NCBI GenBank assembly: GCA_052148155.1 | Contig: JBKQIY010000209.1 | Span: 1-24,612, forward strand | Direction of reading: 5' to 3' | From: JBBQER01 sp052148155 | GTDB lineage: Bacteria > Actinomycetota > Acidimicrobiia > IMCC26256 > PALSA-610 | DNA: 24,612 bases | Shown here: positions 15,451 to 22,771 of the stretch, piece by piece | How the letters are laid out: the number at the start of each line of letters is the position of its first letter | Position numbering within the stretch: position 1 is the first letter of the stretch | Notes under the pieces: model-generated | The model's input: only the letters and a program-made list of their open reading frames with translations | The model's database searches: none | What the model was told of the DNA's origin: nothing | Program-made: the position numbers and the translations under genes

Positions 15451-16394
15451 CGTCGAAGCCGCCGGCGCGGCCAGACAACGAGACCTGTCCGAAGCCGGAC
15501 GACGGCGAACCCGCTCGAAAGCCGGCGGACCTTCGATGCGCGCACAGCAGCGTCGTGCGCTTGGCTGGTATCGGACGCGGCGAGCAGGCATCCGGGCTGG
15601 AAGACGATCACCCTTCCCTGCGAGGCGAATCGTCGGCCTTACCAGCCCGGACACCCGCCAGATCGGTACCCATCCGACGGGCGGGACATGCGTCGTGTTC
15701 GTCGTTTGCCAAGCCACGCGACGAACGGTCGTCACCCAAAAGCAATCGAACGGCGGCCGACTCGTGGGCTGCGCCGTCGCGTGGGAGACGGGGAAGTCCC
15801 CACGGTCGCGCCGACGCAGCCCAGTTATCGGTACCCAACCAGACAATGCGCCAACCAGCGGTGACGCGGGTCGCGATGACAGGATGCATCCGTTGTGAAC
15901 GCCGCGTGCGCTGCGAACGACAGGCCTTCGGCGGCGCGTGCCGCAACGGCGAGACGCCGACGATGGGCCGGCCTGGCCGACCAATGCGGGCGGCGACAGT
16001 GGTCGGGACACACGTCGACGGCACCGGGTGTGCCAGATACAGGCCACAATGTCGGTGCAGTCACACTCGGTGCCGGACGATCCATCAAGTTGTTGACCGT
16101 CGAAACCGATCAACTGTTCGCGGGAGAATGATCGGCCCGGACGGATATGGTCATCGCTGCCCTTCTCGCGTCCGGGCCGCTCCCGCGAACGATCAGGGCC
16201 GCCGTCATTTTCTGGGGGCGCCGGGTCACGACCGCACGACCCAACCCTGCGCGTCGGTCTGGGCGCACGCGGGTGCGGATGCCCGCGCGCTGTGGCGTCG
16301 TGCGGGTGCGGACGTCGCCTCGGGCGATGCGGTACGACGCCCGGTGACCGTGTCTCGCCAGGTTGGGCGGCGACTGAGTATCCGTTGGCAGGGG
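15451..16394. other. long gap between the two ANTAR genes
   Basis: Almost 950 bases carry no convincing gene. The long plus frame that crosses it is Arg-rich with no domain until the GAF sequence near 16440. A large imperfect hairpin at 15766-15822 is the only clear structure. Confidence 0.45.
15766..15822. other. large imperfect hairpin, possible RNA element
   Basis: GGGCTGCG (15766-15773) pairs with CGCAGCCC (15815-15822). Inside, CGTGGG (15780-15785) pairs with CCCACG (15799-15804), and the tip can also form GGGG-AAGT-CCCC (15790-15801). It lies 316 bases after the small ANTAR gene. A terminator or an RNA target are both open; the tip is not the hexaloop expected of a classic ANTAR site. 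Confidence 0.4.
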
Positions 16395-17139
16395 ATGGGG
16401 GGTAGGGAGGGCGACCCGAGAAGGCATACTCGCCGAGGCGTTCTCCAACTGGCTGACACAATCGTTGACGATTTCGATGTCATCGAGCTGTTGACCATGA
16501 TGAGCGGCCGGTGCGTCGAGCTGCTCGACGCGTCGTCGGCAGGGATCTTGCTCGCCGACGTTCGCGGCATCCTGTCAGTCGTTGCCGCGTCGAGCGAGGA
16601 AGCCACGCTGTTAGAACTGTTCCAGCTCCAAAATAAGCAAGGTCCTGCCTCGACGCGTTCCGTTCCGGTCAGGCGGTCGTCCACGCGAATCTGGCCGTCG
16701 AAAGTCCGTGGCCCAGCTTCGCGCGCGCGGCGGTCGAGGCTGGCTTCGATCGGTTCACGCGTTCCCGATGCGGTTGCGTGACACGGTGCTCGGGACCCTC
16801 AACCTGTTCATGACCCAACCCGGACCGCTGTCCGAAGCGGACGTCACCGTCGCGCAGGCGTTCGCGGATGCTGCCACCATCGCGTTGCTGCAAGACAGGG
16901 CGATCAAGAACCTGCAGCAGTTGACCGCCCAACTCCAAGACGCCTTGAACAGTCGAGTGGTGATCGAACAGGCCAAAGGCACCCTCGCCGAACGCGCCGG
17001 TATCGGAATGGACGAGGCGTTTGAGCGGCTGCGCGCTTACGCCCGCGGACATAACACCAAGCTGGACAGCGTCGCCATCGCGGTTGTCGCTCACACGCTC
17101 ACCACCAGCGAACTCGATGCCTTGATCGGCACCGAGTGA
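16395..17139 (+). pseudogene. GAF-ANTAR regulator broken by three single-base shifts
   Basis: The pieces together make a normal GAF-ANTAR protein of about 240 residues. REGILAEAF in one frame joins LADTIVDDFDVIELL in the next after 16443. That frame continues through the GAF domain to FQLQNKQGP at 16643. From 16646 a third frame gives LDAFRSGQAVVHANLA, and from 16750 another gives SVHAFPMRLRDTVLGTLNLF and the whole ANTAR domain (SRVVIEQAKGTLAERAG to the TGA). Each join lacks one base, near 16443, 16645 and 16748. GAF senses a ligand and ANTAR acts on RNA antitermination. As written the gene cannot make a full protein, but 16708-17139 stays open and could give the ANTAR part. The 5' end is unclear: ATG at 16395 is in the GAF frame but not in the frame of REGILAEAF. 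Confidence 0.85.
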
Positions 17140-17173
17140 CCCGCGCCAGTCTCACGTGACGCACGCGTTGGCT

Positions 17174-17213
17174 GTGACGGCCGCCAGCACATGCGATGAG
17201 GCGCTGGCCGTCA
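17174..17213 (+). terminator. hairpin after GAF-ANTAR gene
   Basis: TGACGGCCGCCAGC pairs with GCTGGCCGTCA, leaving a three-base bulge. It starts 35 bases after the stop and is the likely end of the transcript. There is no T-run. Confidence 0.5.
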
Positions 17214-17403
17214 TGAGAGAACACTCCGAGCGCGCATGCGACAGCCCGGCCTGAGGTCGCGCTCGCCCTGGTCGAGCGTCCGGTCCGATTTGGCCAGCAG
17301 CGATCTGATCGACCGCCGTCACCAGAATCGGTTTCGCGCGTCCTGGTCCCGCTCAACCCAGGTCGACGCTCCGATCGTTCGAACGTTCGACTGGCGTCGC
17401 CGG

Positions 17404-17859
17404 TCATGACGACGGACAGGACAGATTCAGGTAGTAGAGGGCCCGGTCGCGCTGGAGGGCTCGTTCGAGCAGTGCTCGTCGATGCGCCGTGTTCCCGCGG
17501 TGCGACCTGTACGTGGCGCAGATATCGAACGACGAAGACCCGGACACTTCGACGACAGTCTCCCGATCGAGTCGTCGGGTTCTCCGCTCCGTTCGAGCGA
17601 CGGTGGCGCGTTGGCGCCACAGGCGGCGAAGCGCCGCCACGAGCCGAGCCCGATTCTCGGCGACGCGATCGGCCTGTTCGGCGGCATTCGTCGCAGCGGC
17701 GGAATGGTTGCGCGCAGCGGTGAGCGCCTCGTGTTCGGTGGTCAAGGCAGTGGTGTGCGCGGCATGGTCGCCCGTCGAGCCCCCCGTACAGCCGCTGACA
17801 AGCATGGCCGTGACGATCAGCGCGATGACCAGCGCGCTCGTGGAGCCCATGTGCCGCAT
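17404..17859 (-). CDS. coiled-coil lipoprotein
   Basis: The product is 151 residues. MRHMGSTSALVIALIVTAML is followed by a lipobox ending at Cys24 (Leu-Val-Ser-Gly-Cys). The mature chain is Ala/Glu/Arg-rich with long helices (roughly residues 40-100), charged residues every few positions, and a basic C-terminal half with Cys-Ala-Thr-Tyr and Leu-Ser-Cys. It should be anchored outside the membrane. ATG at 17859 and an in-frame ATG nine bases later both give a good signal; neither has a strong ribosome site. It is divergent from the SpoIIE gene across about 180 bases. Its function is unknown. Confidence 0.68.
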   Translation of the reverse strand: MRHMGSTSALVIALIVTAMLVSGCTGGSTGDHAAHTTALTTEHEALTAARNHSAAATNAAEQADRVAENRARLVAALRRLWRQRATVARTERRTRRLDRETVVEVSGSSSFDICATYRSHRGNTAHRRALLERALQRDRALYYLNLSCPSS

Positions 17860-18041
17860 GTGCACAGCGGTACCCGCGTCGGCCGCCGACGAAACCCGCG
17901 CCGGCATCGTCCGACGCGCTCAGTGCGATCGCGGGTGCGCCCGCCCGGCGACGACGTCGTTCCGGTTGGGTGGCCGGTGTGCCTGAAGTAGCGTGAGAGT
18001 TCAGGTTTGTCCAGGAACGCGACGTCAATCGGGGGGCCAGT

Positions 18042-19721
18042 GTGGGCGCATCGGTCTCGATCAACACCGTGGCTGATCCTTCGCCGGTCCTGGTCGCTGA
18101 TGGTCCGCCTCAGGGCATGAACGCGGTCGAGACGCCAGCGCGGCCGAGAAGTCGTGTCGCCCATCTGAACGTTGTTGTCGTGGTTGTGGTCGGCGTGTTG
18201 ATCACGGCGGGTTTGTCCGTCGGCGCGCGTGCTGTGCACAACAGCAACGAGAATCGGCTGTTGCGTCAACGGGCTCTTGAGGTCGCAGCGGTCGCCGCGG
18301 CTGCGATCCCGAACGTGCAGACGCCGCTCGCGTCGGCCGCGGTCCTCGCCGAAGCGACGAACGGTGATGCCGTCGTGTTCCGACAGTTCATGGCACCGAT
18401 CGTCGGGGCCGGCAGATCGTTCGCGTCGGTTTCGCTGTGGCCGACCGAAGCGTCTTCGCCTCGACCGCTCATCGTCGTCGGTGGGCAACCCGAGTTGGCG
18501 ACCGAGACGCCGGCGGACATCAGAGCGTTGCTGGCACGTGCGGCCGGGCGGGGAACGGTCACGATCAACAATCTGCTCGGGGCGACCGAACGTCGGCTGG
18601 GTTATGCCCTGTCGGCGGCGTCGCGAACGCCGCGTTTCGTGGTCTACGCCGAGACGGCGCTGCCCCGAGATCGCAAAGCGACCATCGCCAAGGACTCGGC
18701 GTTTGCCGATCTCGGGTACGCCTTGTACTTAGGTCGCTCCGCCGACCCGCGGTCCCTGTTGGCATCGAGCACCGGCGGCGCGTTGCTGCACGGCCGGACC
18801 GCGTCGCTGACGGTCCCGTTCGGCGACTCGCAGCTGCTTGTCGTGCTGACGCCTCACACCCAACTTGGTGGAACGCTGCTCGCACGGCTGTGGTGGATGC
18901 TGGGCGTTCTCGGACTGTTGCTGACCTTCGGTGCCGCGTCACTCGTCGAACGACTGACCCGCCGCCGACTCGACGCCGAGCGACTCGCGGGCGAGAACGC
19001 TCGGCTGTACGCGCAGCAACGTTCGGTCGCGCAGACCCTGCAACACAGCCTGCTCGCCGAAGCGTTCCCGCAGATAGACAACCTCGAGTGCGCCGCCCGG
19101 TACATCGCCGGCGTGGCAGGTATCGACATCGGCGGCGACTGGTACGACGTGGTGCGCCTCGAGCGCGGCAACATCTTGTTCGTTGTCGGCGACGTGTCGG
19201 GACGCGGGTTGGAGGCCGCCACCATGATGGCGGCGCTCCGTTACGGGGCACGCGCCTACGCCGCGGAGGGCCACGCCCCGAACATGATTCTGTCGAGACT
19301 GTCGGGTCTGGTCAGTGTCGCCCGGGACGGACACTTCGCCACGGTCCTGTGCGGACTGCTCGACGTTGCCAGCAGTCGGCTCACGGTCGCGAACGCGGGA
19401 CATCCTCAGCCGCTGCTGATCACGCCGACCGGCGCCGAGTTCGTGGCGACCGACATCGGCGTCCCGGTCGGCGTCGACGCCGGGACACCATACGCGCAGG
19501 TCGAAGTTTCGTTCCCGCCCGGGTCGACGTTGTTGTTGTACACCGACGGGGCGATCGAACGTCGGGGCGAGCCTCTCGACGTTGGCTTGCAACGACTGAA
19601 AGACCTGAGCGTTGGAGCCGACGGACCGCTCGACGAATTCCTGTCGAGGATTGTGGACGGTGTCACCGCGGCCGGCACCGAGGACGACACAGCACTGTTG
19701 GCGGTCCGATGGCAGAACTGA
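18042..19721 (+). CDS. membrane-anchored SpoIIE-type PP2C phosphatase
   Basis: The product is 559 residues. TM1 spans about 43-64 and TM2 about 280-303, enclosing an extracytoplasmic sensor of roughly 215 residues (QTPLASAAVLAEATNGD; FASVSLW). A short helix, 304-330, leads into a PP2C/SpoIIE catalytic domain, 332-557. Metal and catalytic residues are intact: Gly-Gly-Asp-Trp-Tyr-Asp (364-369), Gly-Asp-Val-Ser-Gly-Arg-Gly (383-389), Ala-Gly-His-Pro-Gln-Pro, Tyr-Thr-Asp-Gly (500-503) and Glu-Asp-Asp-Thr (547-550). It should dephosphorylate a STAS anti-sigma antagonist in response to an outside signal. GTG at 18042 follows a GGGGGG run; ATG at 18117 would drop 25 residues without touching a domain. 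It is divergent from the lipoprotein at 17404-17859. Confidence 0.95.
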   Translation: MGASVSINTVADPSPVLVADGPPQGMNAVETPARPRSRVAHLNVVVVVVVGVLITAGLSVGARAVHNSNENRLLRQRALEVAAVAAAAIPNVQTPLASAAVLAEATNGDAVVFRQFMAPIVGAGRSFASVSLWPTEASSPRPLIVVGGQPELATETPADIRALLARAAGRGTVTINNLLGATERRLGYALSAASRTPRFVVYAETALPRDRKATIAKDSAFADLGYALYLGRSADPRSLLASSTGGALLHGRTASLTVPFGDSQLLVVLTPHTQLGGTLLARLWWMLGVLGLLLTFGAASLVERLTRRRLDAERLAGENARLYAQQRSVAQTLQHSLLAEAFPQIDNLECAARYIAGVAGIDIGGDWYDVVRLERGNILFVVGDVSGRGLEAATMMAALRYGARAYAAEGHAPNMILSRLSGLVSVARDGHFATVLCGLLDVASSRLTVANAGHPQPLLITPTGAEFVATDIGVPVGVDAGTPYAQVEVSFPPGSTLLLYTDGAIERRGEPLDVGLQRLKDLSVGADGPLDEFLSRIVDGVTAAGTEDDTALLAVRWQN

Positions 19722-19835
19722 ACGGAACGCAGCATGCACCGGGACGACGAAGGCGCCCGATGCGCGTTCGCTGAGTTCGGTTGTCGTGTGTGCTGCCCGA
19801 ACCGGCACCTGTTGGACAAACGGGTGGCGCGAAAA

Positions 19836-19870
19836 CGTCTCGGGGTCGGTACATACCCGACCCCGAGACG
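19836..19870 (-). terminator. 14-bp hairpin with T-run (minus strand)
   Basis: CGTCTCGGGGTCGG (19836-19849) pairs perfectly with CCGACCCCGAGACG (19857-19870) around a 7-nt loop. On the minus strand four T bases follow, so it is a classic intrinsic terminator for the gene at 19894-20412. It also faces the SpoIIE gene from the other side. Confidence 0.78.
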
Positions 19871-19893
19871 CTGGGATCTACTTGTGCATCGTG

Positions 19894-20412
19894 CTAGGTG
19901 ATCACGAACGCGGTCGTGCCGGTGATGATGAGGTTCTTGATCGCGTTGTGAACCAACGGGCCGAGTTTCACATTGACCGTCGCGGTGACGGTCCCACCGA
20001 CGAACAGTCCCTTCGTGACCTTGCCCTTGATCGTCGCGGTGATGGCACCCGAGGACGAGATCTTGGTGTTGGTCGTCGCGGAGAAGGTCGTGGTCGCCTT
20101 CGTATTCCACGTGATCGTGTCGTTCAAGGTGATCGGCTTGCCGTTCGCGAAGGTCGAGATGTCGATCGCCGCGGTCTTGAGTGAGCCTTTACTGGTCCCG
20201 CCGGTGACACCGCCGCCCTTGCAGGCCTTCACCGGCAGAACGACGCTGATCGTCTGCACCGTCGGCGTCGAAGTCAGGCCGGGCGAGATCGTGATCGTGC
20301 CGCTCGGTTTCCCACAGGTCGTCCCGCCAGCCGCGCTGGCAGGCCCGGCGGTCAGGACGGCGACCGGGGCTACCAACGCGACGACCATCGTCAAAAGGTA
20401 AATCCTTCTCAT
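19894..20412 (-). CDS. secreted beta-rich protein, TKGxFVG family (copy 2)
   Basis: The product is 172 residues. The signal peptide MRRIYLLTMVVALVAPVAVL ends near Ala-Ser-Ala. The mature chain is Thr/Gly/Val/Ile-rich and alternates hydrophobic and polar residues, as in a beta-sandwich. Cys-Lys-Gly-Gly-Gly-Val near residue 63 and Thr-Lys-Gly-Leu-Phe-Val-Gly near residue 137 match the gene at 790-1338, so they are paralogs about 19 kb apart. Only two Cys residues remain in the mature chain, compared with six in copy 1. The ATG follows AGAGGGGA by seven bases. Function is unknown; location outside the cell or on its surface is inferred from the signal. Confidence 0.8.
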   Translation of the reverse strand: MRRIYLLTMVVALVAPVAVLTAGPASAAGGTTCGKPSGTITISPGLTSTPTVQTISVVLPVKACKGGGVTGGTSKGSLKTAAIDISTFANGKPITLNDTITWNTKATTTFSATTNTKISSSGAITATIKGKVTKGLFVGGTVTATVNVKLGPLVHNAIKNLIITGTTAFVIT

Positions 20413-20500
20413 CCAACTTCCCCTCTCGTAGCCGAAAGTCGATCTCCCGGACCCGTGGTTTGTGCCACGTCAGGGTTCGGTACCCACCTCGGCACCCGGC

Positions 20501-20514
20501 TAAACCATGGTTTA
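20501..20514. promoter_or_regulatory. perfect 14-bp palindrome, operator-like
   Basis: TAAACCATGGTTTA is a perfect palindrome with an AT-rich character unlike its GC-rich surroundings. It lies 89 bases upstream of the start of the minus-strand secreted gene (20412) and could be a site for a dimeric repressor of that promoter. Confidence 0.5.
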
Positions 20515-20798
20515 CAAACTGGCCTTCACGCCGCTCGTTCCACGTCTCCCAGCGTTGCGTCGCGGTGCGGCGTCGTCCCCACGGTGTCGAAGTGAGGTAC
20601 CTCGGGGTGACGACGGGTGGCGGGGACGCGCGATCGCTGAGCGTGCAGGCCTGTCGTCGCGCACGGTCGCGCGCGGTCTGTCTGGCCCACACGCCACTTC
20701 CGCTCGTTCGACTCGTCGTGCATCTTCGGGGTCGCCGAACAATCCGAACGGTTCCCGCGGCGACTCGCCGAGGCGCCGCTCACCGCGCGTCGGCTCGT

Positions 20799-21020
20799 GT
20801 GAATCAGCTCATGTATGAACTGGGCGAGGCGATGACTGCCAACCGCGCGTTGACCGTTGCGCGGCTCGGAACATTGTTCTCGGAACGTTGTTCAGCGTCG
20901 AATCTGATGTCGGACGACACGTCGAAGGTTTCGAGCGATGTTCCCGGCGATGCTGACATCCGCGAACCCCACACAGCCTCATCCGGTCCGCAAGTGGTGG
21001 AAGTCCGCGCGGCCATGTGA
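20799..21020 (+). CDS. possible 73-residue protein
   Basis: The frame starts GTG AAT CAG CTC ATG and reads QLMYELGEAMTANRALTVAR, an amphipathic helix, then an acidic, Ser-rich tail ending Val-Arg-Ala-Ala-Met. Composition is more balanced than nearby Arg-rich frames, but third codon positions are not strongly G/C, so coding is uncertain. No ribosome site stands out. The tandem repeat at 20866-20893 lies inside it, and if that is a control site the ORF is probably chance. Confidence 0.25.
   Translation: MNQLMYELGEAMTANRALTVARLGTLFSERCSASNLMSDDTSKVSSDVPGDADIREPHTASSGPQVVEVRAAM
20866..20893. repeat. tandem 14-bp repeat with GAAC-N3-GTTC dyads
   Basis: TCGGAACATTGTTC and TCGGAACGTTGTTC follow each other directly, differing at one base. 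Each holds GAAC and GTTC arms three bases apart, so the pair looks like two adjacent dimer sites. It lies 270 bases before the secreted gene near 21162. Confidence 0.55.
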
Positions 21021-21204
21021 TCGTCGAACGCTATGGCGTGCTCCCGACCGCCGTCGATGGAACGGGTCGACAAGCAGTTTCGACAGCTTCGGTCTCGGGT
21101 ATTGCTGAGCTGTCCTAGCCGTCGGCGCGCGACAAGCCGTCACCGTGAAGGTTCGGGGAACATGATGTCGAAAACGGACACAGCGCACACTGACGGGCAT
21201 CGTC

Positions 21205-21813
21205 GTGATTGTCACGGCGCTCGCTCCAGTCGCCCTGTTCGCGCAGCCCGCGTCGGCGTTCCCGCCCGGCGATGCGCTGTACACCTTCAAGTACAAGGTC
21301 GTCGCGACGACCTTCATCAAAAAAGCTGATCTGACCCTGACGACGCCGCCCGGCGTCTTCCAAGGTGCCATTGACCTCAACACTGGCCAACTCAAGGGCA
21401 GCATTGCGCTGCCGAACGTGACGTTCACTCAGTCCGAAGCCGGCGTCGGACTCGTGACCGCGACGTCGGCGACGGTCTCGACCAAGCCGGTCACTGGTCA
21501 CGTCAACCTCGCGAACTTCAAGGTCACGACAACGTCGACGTTCAACATCCACATCGTGACCATGTATCCAGACACGCCGTCGGTGCCGTTGCCGGTTCCG
21601 GTCCCGAAGGTCAACCTCGTCGGTGACTCCCGCACCACCGTGGCGCCGATCAGCGTCACGATGAGCGGAAAAGCAAGCCTCGGCTCTTCGTCGACGTTCA
21701 CGGGTTCGTTCACGATTCCGGACTTCCAGAACTGTCAAGCCATGACGACGGTCATCAATCAGGAGATCCCCGGACCTGGCAACACGTTCTCGGCGACCGC
21801 GAGCCCGAGCTGA
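21205..21813 (+). CDS. secreted beta-rich protein with frameshifted signal peptide
   Basis: The product is about 202 residues from GTG 21205. Mature sequence follows Phe-Ala-Gln-Pro-Ala-Ser-Ala and is Thr/Val/Ser-rich with paired strands, VPLPVPVPKVNLVGDS, Pro-Ile-Ser-Val-Thr-Met-Ser-Gly and Phe-Gln-Asn-Cys, as in secreted actinobacterial proteins of unknown function. The natural start is probably ATG ATG at 21162-21167, giving MMSKRTQRTLTGIVVIVTAL with basic residues and a long hydrophobic core. That needs three A bases where the sequence shows four (21171-21174). As written, the frame beginning at those ATGs runs off into an unrelated Arg-rich frame. Either a base is extra or the gene now starts from GTG with a poor, uncharged signal. 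Confidence 0.78.
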   Translation: MIVTALAPVALFAQPASAFPPGDALYTFKYKVVATTFIKKADLTLTTPPGVFQGAIDLNTGQLKGSIALPNVTFTQSEAGVGLVTATSATVSTKPVTGHVNLANFKVTTTSTFNIHIVTMYPDTPSVPLPVPVPKVNLVGDSRTTVAPISVTMSGKASLGSSSTFTGSFTIPDFQNCQAMTTVINQEIPGPGNTFSATASPS

Positions 21814-22435
21814 TCGCAGCACGGTTGGGTTGAGAGCACCGACCGGCGCCGGAACTGTCGGCTCCTCCGGTTGGATCATCCCGGCGAGGTTGCGACCCGC
21901 CCACCGACCCGTCATACGGTTCGCAGCTTCGTGGCGGACCTGGTCGTCGCCGCGACGAGTGGACCCACACGGTGGTCCCATAACTGGCAACACGGGTGGT
22001 CCCATGCCACTGGCAAACCAGCGGCTGCCAGATCCCATCTGACTGGCAAGCGACATCATGTCCGCGCGGTCGACGAAACCGGTGCCGCGCCTCGGTGTTC
22101 TTCGTTCTCTCTTGCACAGTTCTCATCATCGCCTCAGGCCCGACGTGTTGATTGGCAGTGTCCAAGCACACGCGAGCCGAACCTCGAGGGTCACCAAACA
22201 TGCGAGCAATCCACAACACCGCGGCGGCACCCGCGGTCTGCGGCGCCCTCCGTTGCGGCGGTGGCGTTGCCGCCCCCGCAGCCACGAACACGTCCTCGAC
22301 GCCGCCGCGGCGATTTCATCGCCGCCCCGAGGTTCTGGGACATCACGACCGTCTCGTCAGACGCGTCACGAACGGCAGGGGCAGCTCGGTGAAGTGTCCC
22401 AACATGTAGCTGCACCTCTCCTTTGCAGCGCGCGA
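21814..22435. other. gap with repeat cluster, no gene recognised
   Basis: The stretch holds the three-copy repeat at 21971-22049. On the minus strand a strong AAAGGAGAGG lies upstream of an ATG at 22406, which opens only a 20-codon frame, so a small broken gene is possible. Other frames are shadows. Confidence 0.4.
21971..22049. repeat. three imperfect direct repeats, CCCAT-N-ACTGGCAA
   Basis: GGTGGTCCCAT followed by ACTGGCAA occurs at 21971-21990 and 21995-22016, and GATCCCAT followed by ACTGGCAA at 22031-22049. The last two copies have a 3-base gap between halves and the first has one. TGCCACTGGCA at 22005-22015 is a palindrome within the set. Copy starts are 24 and 33 bases apart. Confidence 0.6.
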
Positions 22436-22470
22436 GAGCGGCTCCCGACCTGCCCTGGCGGGAGCCGCTC
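22436..22470. terminator. perfect 12-bp hairpin
   Basis: GAGCGGCTCCCG (22436-22447) pairs perfectly with CGGGAGCCGCTC (22459-22470) around an 11-nt loop. It is downstream of the tRNA gene on the minus strand by about 155 bases and may end that transcript. There is no T-run. Confidence 0.6.
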
Positions 22471-22624
22471 CGCGTCATCGATACGTGTCGCGACGGACGC
22501 AATCTCCGACACGACGCACACGAACGGCGTGTCGAGCAATGGGTGGTCTGCGAACCGAATGCCCGGACACGATTGTCCGCCGGTGCAGCTCAACTGGCCT
22601 GATCGAACGTGCGCATCCGGCGGG

Positions 22625-22698
22625 CAGGGCGGGAAGGTCTCGAACCCCCGTCTTCCCGGCTTGGACGCCGGGCGCTCTACCGGTTGAGCTACCGCCCT
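22625..22698 (-). tRNA. tRNA-Trp (CCA), with 8-nt anticodon loop
   Basis: The gene is 74 nt without CCA. The acceptor stem is AGGGCGG with CCGCCCT (7 perfect pairs), then G73. The D-arm is GCTC-AACCGGTA-GAGC. The T-arm GGGGG-TTCGAGA-CCTTC has two G-U pairs. The anticodon stem CCCGG/CCGGG is perfect, but its loop reads CGTCCAAG, eight bases instead of seven. Removing the G at 22666 gives C-T-CCA-A-G, the normal Trp loop. A1-U72 and G73 are Trp identity features in bacteria, so I prefer Trp to Gly(TCC). The anticodon would lie at 22662-22664. The extra base may be an assembly error or a true expanded loop. Confidence 0.85.
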
Positions 22699-22771
22699 TC
22701 GTGCACCTCGGAGGCGGCACGCTAACAGTCGTCGCGTCGGTGTTGGCTGGCCGGTCGCCTACTTCGGTCGC

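Noticed and set aside
15225..16781. 518-residue plus-strand frame
   Set aside because: Only its end (from about 16440) is real GAF sequence. The rest is low-complexity Arg/Pro with no family.
18437..19774. 445-residue plus-strand frame
   Set aside because: It lies entirely inside the SpoIIE gene in another frame and is Arg-rich.
20866..20893. LexA (SOS) box
   Set aside because: The arms are three bases apart rather than four, and no SOS gene is adjacent.
22007..22013. GCCACTG, like a cobalamin riboswitch box
   Set aside because: No other conserved riboswitch segments are nearby, and it lies inside the direct repeat cluster.
22625..22698. tRNA-Gly(TCC) reading of the tRNA
   Set aside because: The A1-U72 pair, G73, and the position of the conserved T before CCA fit Trp better. 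A Gly reading would put G at position 33.
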